From the NCBI GenBank assembly GCA_023251115.1, contig JAHEZK010000002.1, positions 1 to 64,000 on the forward strand: a stretch of 64,000 bases of DNA, read 5' to 3'. The stretch is from Nitrosomicrobium frigidum (SeqCode) (GTDB lineage Archaea > Thermoproteota > Nitrososphaeria > Nitrososphaerales > Nitrososphaeraceae). Position 1 is the first letter of the stretch, and every line of letters begins with the position of its first letter. A program made the position numbers and the translations under genes. The notes beneath the pieces are model-generated. The model was not told the origin of the DNA, did not search any database, and worked only from the letters and a program-made list of their open reading frames with translations. Positions 1 to 8,623 of this stretch are shown piece by piece.

Positions 1-757
1 TGTCCAATTTGTCATTACCTACGATAGGAATGTTGATACCCCAAGTAATATCTCTAGTTATATCCCAATCTTGGAGTCCCTCAACAATCCAGTTAAGCAC
101 GTACTTTTTGACATCTTGTTGGAGAAATTTATTTTCACTCAACCATTTTTCAAGAAAAACGTCAAAATTAGAGAGCTTGAAGAAATAATGATTACTGTTT
201 TTCTTGACCGGAGGTAATCCACAGATAGCACATTTTGGACCGATTATTTTTTCTGGGATCCGTCCACATTTTTCACATAAATCTGAATATTGGCCCATTG
301 CACCGCAATAAGGGCATGTACCGACCACATAACGGTCTGGTAGAAACTTTGAGTCTTTTTCACAAAAGTATTGTACTACCTCTTTTTCATAAATAAGATC
401 CTTTCTGCGCAAGACGTTAAAGACATATTGTACAAATTCCCTATTTGTAATAGAGCTCGTTTGTGAAAATGAATCAAAAATTATTCCTACGGATTTGAAA
501 TCTTCGATATCTTTATCATGCCAATGTTTAACGTAGATTTCAGGTTTTGTCTTCCTTTTTTCAGTCTCAATGAGGATTGGGGTGCCAAAATCGTCTGATG
601 CGCATAAGTGATACACCTCGACTTCATTTAGTTTCAAAAACCTACGAAATATATCTGCAGGCAGATATGTTGACGATATGTGACCAAGATGTATCTCTCC
701 ATTCGCATATGGAAGAGCACTTGTTATTATCACACTGTCTTTATTGGAAATTTGCAC
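1..757 (-). CDS. metG: Methionyl-tRNA synthetase, N-terminal part (runs off the window)
   Basis: Class I aminoacyl-tRNA synthetase charging tRNA-Met. The protein opens with ITSALPYANGEIHLGH, the MetRS N-terminus with its HIGH-type motif. Two zinc knuckles follow (CPYCGAMGQYSDLCEKC, then a CAICG half), typical of archaeal MetRS. About 250 codons are present. The C-terminal part, with the KMSKS loop and anticodon-binding domain, lies left of the window. The frame has no ATG near the start; GTG at 757 is preferred and GTG at 733 is possible. It is divergent from the SAH hydrolase gene. Function is secure, the start is not. Confidence 0.93.
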   Translation of the reverse strand, partial: MQISNKDSVIITSALPYANGEIHLGHISSTYLPADIFRRFLKLNEVEVYHLCASDDFGTPILIETEKRKTKPEIYVKHWHDKDIEDFKSVGIIFDSFSQTSSITNREFVQYVFNVLRRKDLIYEKEVVQYFCEKDSKFLPDRYVVGTCPYCGAMGQYSDLCEKCGRIPEKIIGPKCAICGLPPVKKNSNHYFFKLSNFDVFLEKWLSENKFLQQDVKKYVLNWIVEGLQDWDITRDITWGINIPIVGNDKLD

Positions 758-881
758 AGCAGAATCAGTGATGGTCAGGAGGAATTAAAAGTATCTGAAA
801 TAAATATTCAATGCATGATTCAAGTAGTCCCATAATACATGCGCTAATTAGTTATATCAAATAATCCATTGTAATAGCGAT

Positions 882-2099
882 ATGCGTACCTCTGAACTAA
901 TTAGTAGAGGAAAAAAATCGTGGGAATGGGCTGCTTCACACATGGCTATAATAAATACAATAATTAGTGAAAATATTGCTGAAAGTCCATTAAAAGGGTT
1001 GAAGCTTGGTCTTTCATTACATATTACAAAGGAAACGTCTGTACTCATAATCGCGTTGATTAGGTTAGGATCGAAAGTATCTTTATGTTCTGCAAATCCC
1101 TTATCGGTACAAGAAGACATAGCCGCATTCCTTTCATCAAGAGGGGTTAAAGTCTATGCTTGGAAGGACGAGACCAAAAAGGAGTACTTTAACAATTTAA
1201 GTCATGTTTTATCTGACCGTCCACAAATACTAACTGATGATGGCTCAGACCTCCACGTCATGGCTCACAACGAAAAAATCCTTGGGATATTGGGCGGAAC
1301 AGAAGAAACGACATCAGGAATTGCAAGACTGAAAGCACTGGAAAAAGACGCAAAGTTGTTGTATCCTGTTATTGGTGTTAACAACGCAAACACCAAGCAT
1401 TTATTTGATAATCGATACGGGACTGGGCAAAGTACTTTATATGGAATAATAAGATTGACTAATGTTCTTATAGCTGGTAAACATATAGTTGTATGCGGTT
1501 ATGGATACGTGGGTAAGGGCGTAGCTTCCAGGGCCAGAGGATTAGGAGCTAATGTTACTGTTGTGGAGGTAGATCCTGTTAAAGCAATTGAGGCATATAT
1601 GGAAGGATATGACGTAAAGAGAATAAATCAGGTAGTTGACATGGCTGATATTTTTATAACATGTACAGGACAAAAGAACGTAATTACTGCGCAACATTTT
1701 AGAAGAATGAAAAATGGAGTCATACTTGCAAACGCAGGACACTTTGACAATGAGATAGACGTAAAGAAATTGTGTGTGGAGACTGATAAGAATTACACAA
1801 TCAAACCGTATTTGGACTGTTTCAATATTCATGGTAGAAAAATATACTTGCTATGTAGGGGCAGAGTGGTTAACCTAGTAGGTGCCGAGGGAAACCCGCC
1901 TGAAGTCATGGCCATGTCTTTTGCAAATCAGCTTCTCTCAATACTTTACATCTCTAGAAATCATAGAAAAATGCAAAAGAAGGTGTATTTAGTACCTGAA
2001 AAAATAGATCTTAAAATTGCAAATTTGTTTCTAAAACATTTGGGTATAAAAATTGATAAATTAACACAACTTCAGAGAAAATATGCCAGGTCGTACTAA
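882..2099 (+). CDS. ahcY: Adenosylhomocysteinase (SAH hydrolase)
   Basis: Splits S-adenosylhomocysteine into adenosine and homocysteine, removing the product inhibitor of SAM methyltransferases. The N-terminus carries the family signature (SWEWAASHM, about residues 13-21). The region from GGTEETTSG through VIGVNNANTKHLFDNRYGTG forms the substrate pocket, and CGYGYVGKG near residue 206 is the NAD-binding glycine loop. At 405 aa it matches the short archaeal form. ATG 882 gives the expected N-terminus. It stands alone, between metG on the other strand and a Rieske gene with its own promoter. Confidence 0.96.
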   Translation: MRTSELISRGKKSWEWAASHMAIINTIISENIAESPLKGLKLGLSLHITKETSVLIIALIRLGSKVSLCSANPLSVQEDIAAFLSSRGVKVYAWKDETKKEYFNNLSHVLSDRPQILTDDGSDLHVMAHNEKILGILGGTEETTSGIARLKALEKDAKLLYPVIGVNNANTKHLFDNRYGTGQSTLYGIIRLTNVLIAGKHIVVCGYGYVGKGVASRARGLGANVTVVEVDPVKAIEAYMEGYDVKRINQVVDMADIFITCTGQKNVITAQHFRRMKNGVILANAGHFDNEIDVKKLCVETDKNYTIKPYLDCFNIHGRKIYLLCRGRVVNLVGAEGNPPEVMAMSFANQLLSILYISRNHRKMQKKVYLVPEKIDLKIANLFLKHLGIKIDKLTQLQRKYARSY

Positions 2100-2197
2100 C
2101 TGACACAGGGTTACCACGATTCATCACTATTGATTTTTTGAAATACGCTTTGAATTAGAAGAAATTTGAAGTTTCCATTTAAAACTGATACATAATA

Positions 2198-2205
2198 TTT
2201 TATAA
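2198..2205 (+). promoter_or_regulatory. TATA box of the Rieske gene
   Basis: TTTATAAG centred about 28 nt before the ATG at 2229. This is the spacing expected for a leaderless archaeal transcript. Confidence 0.5.
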
Positions 2206-2228
2206 GAGATTGAAACAAAAAACTAACT

Positions 2229-2534
2229 ATGACTTGGAAGCGTGCCGCAAGTACCAAAGATTTTGAAAAAAAATCTGGAAAGGAGGTAAATCTTGATGGG
2301 AATAGGATTGCGATATTTCGAACAAACGGAAAATTTTATGCTATAGAAGCATTATGTAGACATCAGGATGGTTCTCTTGCTCCCGGCAAAATAGATGGAG
2401 AAGTTGTGGAATGCCCTTTGCATTCATGGCATTATAATATACGAACTGGGGATTTATTAGATTATCTTGAAGGAGTCAAGCTAAAAACGTACAAGATAGA
2501 CCTGAAAGGAAAAGATATCTTCATAGATGTTTGA
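2229..2534 (+). CDS. Rieske [2Fe-2S] ferredoxin-like protein
   Basis: A small soluble electron-transfer protein of 101 aa. The Rieske ligands are clear: C-R-H near residues 41-43 and C-P-L-H near residues 60-63, in ECPLHSWHYNIRTGDL, within a NirD/biphenyl-dioxygenase-ferredoxin type fold (Cys-x-His ... Cys-x2-His). There is no signal peptide or membrane anchor, so it is not the bc1-type Rieske protein. It lies 18 bp upstream of cysS and may be cotranscribed with it. Its redox partner cannot be told from this locus. Confidence 0.9.
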   Translation: MTWKRAASTKDFEKKSGKEVNLDGNRIAIFRTNGKFYAIEALCRHQDGSLAPGKIDGEVVECPLHSWHYNIRTGDLLDYLEGVKLKTYKIDLKGKDIFIDV

Positions 2535-2573
2535 TTTAGTTATTAACATATCTTGGATTGTCATAGTACGAGC

Positions 2574-3989
2574 TTGAAAATCTATAACAGACTTTCTGAT
2601 ACTCTTGAAGATATTGGTACAAAAAATGATAATAAAATCAGGATTTATGTTTGTGGAATCACTGTGTATGATGACTGTCATATAGGTCATGCTAGAACTA
2701 TCGTAGTCTTTGACGTCTTAAGACGATATCTAATGTATAGTGGAACCAATCTAGTTTATGTGCAAAACTTTACTGATGTGGACGATAAAATTATAAACAG
2801 AGCTAAATTGGAAGGAAAAACTCCTGATGAAATTTCTGCCACTTACATCACGAGTTATTTTCAAGATTTTACTGAATTAAACGTAATGACAGCCGATTTT
2901 TATCCAAAAGCAACTGAAAACATGGTCGAGATTATAGAGGCCATTAGAATATTAAAAGATAAAAATTACACTTATACAACTCTAAATGGAATTTATTTCA
3001 GAGTACGATTATTTCCAAATTATGGTAAACTATCAAAGAAACAAATTGATGATTTAGAAGAGGGTGCAAGAATCGAAGTAGATCACTTGAAAGAAGATCC
3101 ATTGGACTTTGCATTGTGGAAATTTTCTTCTGATATTCCATATTGGGAAAGTCCGTGGGGAAATGGCAGACCGGGTTGGCACATCGAATGTTCTGCTATG
3201 GTATCAAAATTCCTTGGCAATGAAATTGAAATCCATGGAGGAGGGACGGACCTAATATTTCCACACCACGAAAATGAAATAGCACAATCAGAGATATTTA
3301 CACAAAAGAAACTAGCAAAAATCTGGATGCATGTGGGTATGATTACAATTAATTCTGAAAAGATGTCAAAGTCACTTAGAAATATGATCCTTGTTAAAAA
3401 TGCTCTTAAAAAATGGGGAGCGAATGTTCTTAGGATATACCTAATTTCTAGTCAGTATTCAAAGCCTATGGATTATAATAATGAGATTTTATACGAATCA
3501 TTACAAAAATGGAGACAAATTGAGCATTGTGTCTATGAATTCAGGACAACAAGGAATGAATTTGGAGCCCCCGACGAATTTGAAGATAAATGCAATGGTT
3601 ATTTAGCCGAGTTCATGACTTCTATGGAGGGCAATTTTAATACTCCCTCGGCGTTGGCATCGTTCATGAAATTGGTATCATATATTAACAATTTAAGCTC
3701 ATCCGAAAAACTATCCATAACAATGTCTGAAAAAGGATTGCATATCGTAAACACAATAATGGATATCTTTGGTCTAGAGGTAATGGAAGTTGATATTAGT
3801 ACAAAAAACGATATTGAAAAGATGATCGACGAGCGAAATAAACTCAGGGCCAATAAGAAGTTTCAGGATGCCGATTCGTTACGAAACAAGATTCTGGAAT
3901 TGTATGATGTTGAGCTAACAGATCACGGCAACTATACTTCATGGAAAAAGAAGGAGATCATAGAATTTGAAAGCCAGCATGATGGCTGA
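2574..3989 (+). CDS. cysS: Cysteinyl-tRNA synthetase
   Basis: Class I synthetase charging tRNA-Cys. YVCGITVYDDCHIGHAR (about residues 25-41) contains the zinc-binding Cys and the HIGH motif. The other zinc ligands sit in GRPGWHIECSAM and HHENEIAQSE, and KMSKS is in SEKMSKSLRN near residue 262. The protein is about 471 aa, a normal length. No ATG fits: TTG at 2574 gives the usual KIYN(R)LS N-terminus, while a TTG at 2553 would add seven residues. The gene follows the Rieske gene closely. Confidence 0.95.
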   Translation: MKIYNRLSDTLEDIGTKNDNKIRIYVCGITVYDDCHIGHARTIVVFDVLRRYLMYSGTNLVYVQNFTDVDDKIINRAKLEGKTPDEISATYITSYFQDFTELNVMTADFYPKATENMVEIIEAIRILKDKNYTYTTLNGIYFRVRLFPNYGKLSKKQIDDLEEGARIEVDHLKEDPLDFALWKFSSDIPYWESPWGNGRPGWHIECSAMVSKFLGNEIEIHGGGTDLIFPHHENEIAQSEIFTQKKLAKIWMHVGMITINSEKMSKSLRNMILVKNALKKWGANVLRIYLISSQYSKPMDYNNEILYESLQKWRQIEHCVYEFRTTRNEFGAPDEFEDKCNGYLAEFMTSMEGNFNTPSALASFMKLVSYINNLSSSEKLSITMSEKGLHIVNTIMDIFGLEVMEVDISTKNDIEKMIDERNKLRANKKFQDADSLRNKILELYDVELTDHGNYTSWKKKEIIEFESQHDG

Positions 3990-4090
3990 AACGACAAAAA
4001 CACCTCATGTAGTAAACCTTTCTCATCTTTTCAAATGTAATCATAGATGTTTGAAAAACTATTAATTATTAAGATATCAATTAATGCTAA

Positions 4091-4558
4091 TTGAAATCCA
4101 AAAAATCATTATTGGGCATATTAATATTGGCGGCAATTGTTTCCATCGGGCTTTTAGTATTTGCTAATCCTTTTAAGAGTAATACACAAATTTTTACCGA
4201 ATCACTTCGTGTTTTGGTATCAAAGTCAGGGGACCTGACACAAAATTATCAAGAGGAAGTTGGAAAGTGGAATATGAAGAAACTTGACAATTTAACAATG
4301 ATAACTATTACTGACAGGTACCTCACTCAATTTGAAGAACTTGAGAATGAGGCTAAAGCCTTGAATGTTCCAAACGAATATGAAAATATCAGAGATTCGT
4401 TTGTTAGCTCAGTGGAATCCGAAGCATCCAGCTACGACCATTTCAAGAATTATCTCATTTCTGGAAATAAAGCTGAAGATCAATTATCAAATGATAAACT
4501 GTCCCTTGCCTTCAAGCAGGAATTGGTTTATGCAGATTTTCTGTCAAAAAATCGTTAG
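4091..4558 (+). CDS. Hypothetical exported or membrane-anchored protein
   Basis: 155 aa with a TTG start. Residues 6-25 form one hydrophobic segment after a KSKK N-terminus, reading as an uncleaved signal anchor. The rest is polar and predicted helical, rich in Glu, Ser and Leu, with no cysteine and no motif I recognise. It is followed 69 bp later by another exported protein on the same strand, so the two may form a small surface-protein pair. Function unknown. Confidence 0.65.
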   Translation: MKSKKSLLGILILAAIVSIGLLVFANPFKSNTQIFTESLRVLVSKSGDLTQNYQEEVGKWNMKKLDNLTMITITDRYLTQFEELENEAKALNVPNEYENIRDSFVSSVESEASSYDHFKNYLISGNKAEDQLSNDKLSLAFKQELVYADFLSKNR

Positions 4559-4627
4559 TGGTATTTAGAATACAGGATTGAAACAAAAATATAATGCCTA
4601 CATACACCAGTATTTTGAGATGTCCAG

Positions 4628-5329
4628 TTGATAGAATGTTTTAGAAGGTTAGTTTCATTTGGCCCATCTCTTTCAGTCCTAAAAGGGATACTGAGTTTTT
4701 CTGGCGTATTTCTATTATTAATAAATTGCCCAAGTTATGGGGTTGGGAACTTAGAGGTATTGCAAACAAATACAACTATTGATCAAAGTGGATTGATACA
4801 TCTATTTGGCGAAATAAGAAATATCTCTGATCGTCCTCAGCAAGACATCGCGATATTTGCCAATTTCTACGACCAATCGGGAAAGAACATAGGCAATGGG
4901 AGTGGAATAGTTCCGGTTAGGTCGCTGAATATAGGCGATATCTCACCTTTTGAAATAATACTGCTAGACAGCGAACAATCCCCAAACGTTTCTAACTACA
5001 GTCTTAATATTACGAGTAAGGCAGGATCAGTAAAACCAGAAAATCTGGTTATAACGTCTTCTAAGTCTCGGCCAGATATCTTTGGATATTATTATGTTAA
5101 CGGTAGGATTTCTAATAAAGGTAACAATACTGCTACAAACGTTCTTGCCATTGCTTCATTCTATGACAAGGATGGTAAAATAATAGGCCTGTCAAGTGCT
5201 ATTGCCGAACCTACAAACATGACTTCGCTTTCTATGTCAAGTTTTACAGTAGTTATGGATGATAAACTACAAACATCTAAGATTAAAAATTATTATTTAA
5301 CGATTGACTCGGATCAATACGTTTCATGA
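4628..5329 (+). CDS. Secreted protein with two FxLYD-like domains
   Basis: 233 aa with a TTG start. A hydrophobic segment at about residues 19-37 acts as signal peptide or anchor. Two repeats of the same beta-rich unit follow: IHLFGEIRNIS...IAIFANFYDQSGK...IGNGSG and YYVNGRISNKGN...VLAIASFYDKDGK...IGLSSA. This is the pattern of FxLYD/DUF3426-type extracellular beta-sandwiches. Several N-x-S/T sites suggest a glycosylated surface protein. The ligand is unknown. Confidence 0.7.
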   Translation: MIECFRRLVSFGPSLSVLKGILSFSGVFLLLINCPSYGVGNLEVLQTNTTIDQSGLIHLFGEIRNISDRPQQDIAIFANFYDQSGKNIGNGSGIVPVRSLNIGDISPFEIILLDSEQSPNVSNYSLNITSKAGSVKPENLVITSSKSRPDIFGYYYVNGRISNKGNNTATNVLAIASFYDKDGKIIGLSSAIAEPTNMTSLSMSSFTVVMDDKLQTSKIKNYYLTIDSDQYVS

Positions 5330-5472
5330 TTGGTCAATCCATTTCTTCCAAATATCAAGATCGATACAAGATACTTAGGTTCAAAAACAAGCACTTCAAT
5401 TCGGTATTAATTGGAATGTAATTGAAAGTTAAACTACAGAATTATATTATACTGCCGTGAACTTTAATTGAT

Positions 5473-5604
5473 ATGGAAATATTTCATCCATCAGTTTTTC
5501 TTGCCATTTTTCCATATTTGTTTATGGGTAGCTTTCCAGTATTTGGGTTGATATTGGTTACAAAGTGGATCGTTGATGATATCAAAAAAAGAAGAGCGAA
5601 TTGA
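5473..5604 (+). CDS. Small single-span membrane protein (43 aa)
   Basis: An ORF of 43 codons starting at ATG 5473. It encodes a hydrophobic stretch (FLAIFPYLFMGSFPVFGLIL) followed by a charged tail, WIVDDIKKRRAN. The hydrophobic core with a positive C-terminal end is a plausible small membrane protein topology. No family is recognised; support is composition and position only. Confidence 0.4.
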   Translation: MEIFHPSVFLAIFPYLFMGSFPVFGLILVTKWIVDDIKKRRAN

Positions 5605-5694
5605 GGATTTAGGAACGTTGGTTACCTGGTTCATCTCATCGCAGGGATAGTCAAGTTATGAAAATATATATCTCATATCGAATATCATAAGTAT

Positions 5695-5826
5695 ATGCTG
5701 AATACAACTCAAAAAAAATGTGCCCTATGCGAGACTACACTCCCGAAGGAAAGCGCCATAAATATTTGCGAAAATTGCTTAAAAAATGCAGACTGCTGTG
5801 TTGGCTTAGAAAGATTAAGAGAATAA
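5695..5826 (+). CDS. Small zinc-ribbon protein (43 aa)
   Basis: A 43-codon ORF with two CxxC pairs, KCALCETTL and ICENCLKNADCC, which form a likely treble-clef or zinc-ribbon site. It ends 6 bp from the 3' end of the convergent XRE-CBS regulator. One of several tiny Cys-rich proteins in this window. Function unknown; the paired cysteines argue that it is a real gene. Confidence 0.5.
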   Translation: MLNTTQKKCALCETTLPKESAINICENCLKNADCCVGLERLRE

Positions 5827-5832
5827 ATAATT

Positions 5833-6390
5833 TTATTCTGCCATTTTTAAGGTATCACTTATAGTTATAATACCGATAAGTTCTCCTTTGCGACTCACAA
5901 GTACACATTTTGCAAATCTTACAAGCGGTATGAGCGCCTTAGCTGGAGTTGCTATGTCAACTATCGGCGGGGGAGGTTCCATTATCTGTAAGATAGGTAC
6001 TTGGTGGATATTTTTTTTGTCATCACTCTCTAACACCTTCCTTGCAAGTATATCTTCGCTAACTATTCCCACAATTTTGGACACATCAAAAACCGGTATT
6101 TGACTAATTGAATTTTTCATCATTATTTCAATTGCAACTTCTAACTTTTCATCCTTCTGGACCGAAATTACCTCATGGCTACATATGTCTCCAGCCTTAA
6201 GCGAAGTTTTTCCCTCTTGAGAACTAAGTACTTCAAATATTCTCTTAGCCGTATCGTAGCTGGGCTTGCATCGTCCAGATTCAATTTGATTTATCATCGA
6301 AGTACTAATTCCGGATAGGGATGCCAATTCACGTTGAGTCAATCCCAGTTTAATCCTTCCCTGTTTGATGTAATCTATCCTAGGAAGCAT
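5833..6390 (-). CDS. XRE-family helix-turn-helix regulator with two CBS domains
   Basis: 185 aa. Residues 8-58 form a classic Cro/CI-type HTH (IKQGRIKLGLTQRELASLSG, then STSMINQIESGRCKPSYDTA). Residues 65-185 form a CBS pair (VISVQKDEKLEVAIEIMMKN... and MEPPPPIVDIATPAKALIPL). CBS pairs usually bind adenine nucleotides or SAM, so this is likely a DNA-binding protein sensing a nucleotide. It is divergent from prf1 across about 125 bp, so it may control itself and prf1; that is inference. Confidence 0.9.
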   Translation of the reverse strand: MLPRIDYIKQGRIKLGLTQRELASLSGISTSMINQIESGRCKPSYDTAKRIFEVLSSQEGKTSLKAGDICSHEVISVQKDEKLEVAIEIMMKNSISQIPVFDVSKIVGIVSEDILARKVLESDDKKNIHQVPILQIMEPPPPIVDIATPAKALIPLVRFAKCVLVSRKGELIGIITISDTLKMAE

Positions 6391-6516
6391 CTGCTGATTA
6401 CTTATTCTGATATCATATTTTTATAGTAATGGTATGGGCCTGCATAGTTTTTGTGACGTAATAACGACAGCCTTAACCTTATATTATATAGACTTATAGA
6501 TTTCATACTATTAGAA

Positions 6517-7794
6517 ATGAGTCAAGACACCCACAAGAAAAAGTGGGATTCTGTGAAGAGATACAAACTAACCAAGATGTTAAATCAACTGTCAAACATT
6601 ACCGGACACGGCACTGAATTGGTTACGGTGTATATTCCTCCAAGAAGACCAGTTTTTGAAGTCATAGGTCAACTCAGAAATGAGTCTGGTACAGCATCGA
6701 ATATCAAATCAGATTTAACGAGAACTCATGTGCAAGATGCGCTGAGCAAGACAGTAGAACATCTTAAATTGTTCAAAGAAACACCAGAAAATGGCCTTGC
6801 AATTTTTTGTGGCGCCATTCCTAATAACAAGGGAATCGGAAATGAAAAGATAGAACTTTATTCAGTTTTACCACCCAAACCTATTCAGATTAATCTGTAT
6901 AGATGCGACGATCATTTTTGGACGGATCATATGCAGGATATGTTGCGAGATGAGAAAGTAATAGGACTTCTTGCTATAGACAGTCAGGAGGCTGGACTGG
7001 GAATATTAACAGGTGATAGATGGGAAGTCATAGACACGCTAACGTCTGGGGTAGCTGGAAAGCATAGACAAGGTGGACAGTCGGCAAGAAGATTTGAAAG
7101 ACTAAGGGAAAATGAATTAAACGAATTTTATAAAAGAATTGCAGAACATGCGCAAAAAATCTTTATTGATGAATACAAAGTTAATGGCCTAATTGTTGGA
7201 GGTCCGGGACCAACAAAAGAGAACTTTTTGAGGGAGGAGTATCTGGACTACAGACTCCAAAATAATGTACTAGCTACAATCGACAGCTCCTATTCTGGAA
7301 GTGAAGGTGTAAGAGAATTATTAGAGAAGGTTAATGAACAGGGTATAATTTCTGAGTATAGACTACTAGAGGAAAAGAAATTAGTCAAGAAATTCATGAG
7401 TCAAGTTTATTCGGATCACGCCCTAGCTGTTTATGGTATTCATGATGTTCTAAATTTACTAAAAAGTGGAATAGTGGACACTTTGATTATTACTGATGAA
7501 ATACCGTACATGCATTTGGAGATTAAATGCAATAAATGCGGAAATATTGAAGAAAAGTTAATCGATAGAATAGATTTAATCGCTGTTAAGCAAGCAGAGA
7601 TCTCAAAGTCATGTCCTAAATGCGGCAGTGAAGATAGAGAAATTACAGAAAAAGATATTGTAGATCTTCTTGAAGAATTGTCTGCCAATATTGGCAGCAA
7701 CATGGAAGTCATTTCGGCAAAAACAGAAGAAGGTGCGCAACTTGGAAGTTTGGGAAGTATTGGGGCTCTCTTACGTTTCAAACCATCACATTGA
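6517..7794 (+). CDS. prf1: Peptide chain release factor aRF1
   Basis: Recognises all three stop codons and triggers peptidyl-tRNA hydrolysis. The NIKS decoding motif lies near residue 61 (TASNIKSDLTR) and the catalytic GGQ near residue 185 (KHRQGGQSARRFERLREN). The C-terminal domain keeps a zinc-finger-like Cys set (CNKCGN...CPKCGSED). At 425 aa it is full length. The ATG start lies 127 bp from the divergent XRE-CBS gene, behind an AT-rich TATA-like stretch near 6480-6490. Confidence 0.97.
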   Translation: MSQDTHKKKWDSVKRYKLTKMLNQLSNITGHGTELVTVYIPPRRPVFEVIGQLRNESGTASNIKSDLTRTHVQDALSKTVEHLKLFKETPENGLAIFCGAIPNNKGIGNEKIELYSVLPPKPIQINLYRCDDHFWTDHMQDMLRDEKVIGLLAIDSQEAGLGILTGDRWEVIDTLTSGVAGKHRQGGQSARRFERLRENELNEFYKRIAEHAQKIFIDEYKVNGLIVGGPGPTKENFLREEYLDYRLQNNVLATIDSSYSGSEGVRELLEKVNEQGIISEYRLLEEKKLVKKFMSQVYSDHALAVYGIHDVLNLLKSGIVDTLIITDEIPYMHLEIKCNKCGNIEEKLIDRIDLIAVKQAEISKSCPKCGSEDREITEKDIVDLLEELSANIGSNMEVISAKTEEGAQLGSLGSIGALLRFKPSH

Positions 7795-7819
7795 CAGATT
7801 CCATACGAATTTTTGTTTT

Positions 7820-8266
7820 CTAATTTGCCTTAATACCTTTTAGAGTGAGTGTTGCCTTTATTTTTTGGGCAATCTTATCCAGCTCTTCGTCTGAAATTAA
7901 GTTTCGTGAAGGCCACCGTCCATTTGGAGAATCATCATTGTACCTTGGTATTATGTGAACATGAACATGCGGTACTATTTGATTAGCAGCTCTCCCGTTG
8001 TTTTGGCCAATATTTAGCCCCTTCGCATCCAATGATTTTACTATGCCCTTTGCAAGAAATGAAACGGTAGAATACAACCTTCCAATATCTTCATCATCCA
8101 TTGTGAAAATATTTTCATGATGTCTCTTTGGGAGAACCAGTGTATGCCCTGTATTGATAGGATACTTGTCCATAAATGCCACAAATTGGCTGTCTTCATA
8201 TATTTTAACGGCGCTTATCTCGTTTTTAATAATGGAGCAGAAAATACATTTAGTGTCCGACTTCAA
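7820..8266 (-). CDS. HIT-family (histidine triad) nucleotide hydrolase
   Basis: 148 aa. The histidine triad H-V-H-V-H-I-I-P lies near residue 100, and the N-terminal CIFCSII is common in HINT/Fhit-like proteins. Members hydrolyse AMP-N or AMP-O linked substrates such as adenosine phosphoramidate or dinucleoside polyphosphates; the exact substrate is not visible. It converges with prf1, 25 bp away. Confidence 0.93.
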   Translation of the reverse strand: MKSDTKCIFCSIIKNEISAVKIYEDSQFVAFMDKYPINTGHTLVLPKRHHENIFTMDDEDIGRLYSTVSFLAKGIVKSLDAKGLNIGQNNGRAANQIVPHVHVHIIPRYNDDSPNGRWPSRNLISDEELDKIAQKIKATLTLKGIKAN

Positions 8267-8329
8267 TAAATAAAATCCATGTCCATTGCTGATTTATGTT
8301 TTTGTCATATTGCCATGCTCCTGCGTGAC

Positions 8330-8338
8330 TTTTAAATA
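8330..8338 (+). promoter_or_regulatory. TATA box before the 62-aa zinc protein
   Basis: TTTTAAATA centred 29 nt upstream of the ATG at 8363, implying a leaderless transcript. Confidence 0.5.
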
Positions 8339-8362
8339 GGTCAAATTTTTTTCTAACTGTAG

Positions 8363-8551
8363 ATGACTGAAACTATCGAAATATACGAATTTAATGTGAA
8401 ATTCACATTCACTTGTCCAAAATGCGACTACAAAAATGAAGACATCTCTGCAGTGGATATTGCTAATGGCAATGCTGAATGTGGAATGTGTGAGACACTA
8501 TTTAAGACAGAAGGAATTGATGGCGTAAAGATTTTTGCCCTAGTTGAGTGA
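8363..8551 (+). CDS. Small zinc-binding protein (62 aa)
   Basis: A compact protein with CPKC near residue 19 and CGMC near residue 38, a spacing that fits a zinc ribbon. The remaining sequence is acidic and beta-prone. A TATA box at the right distance supports independent expression. No known family is recognised with certainty. It lies upstream of ilvD, whose own start is 72 bp downstream. Confidence 0.75.
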   Translation: MTETIEIYEFNVKFTFTCPKCDYKNEDISAVDIANGNAECGMCETLFKTEGIDGVKIFALVE

Positions 8552-8623
8552 TAACCCTTTTTAATCGATACTTAGGCTAGTATCAATGTTATATTAAAAT
8601 ACGCATTAATCTCTATTTCACTG

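Noticed and set aside
577-771. 64-codon + strand frame opposite metG
   Set aside because: It is the antisense of the clear MetRS N-terminus and has no family motif.
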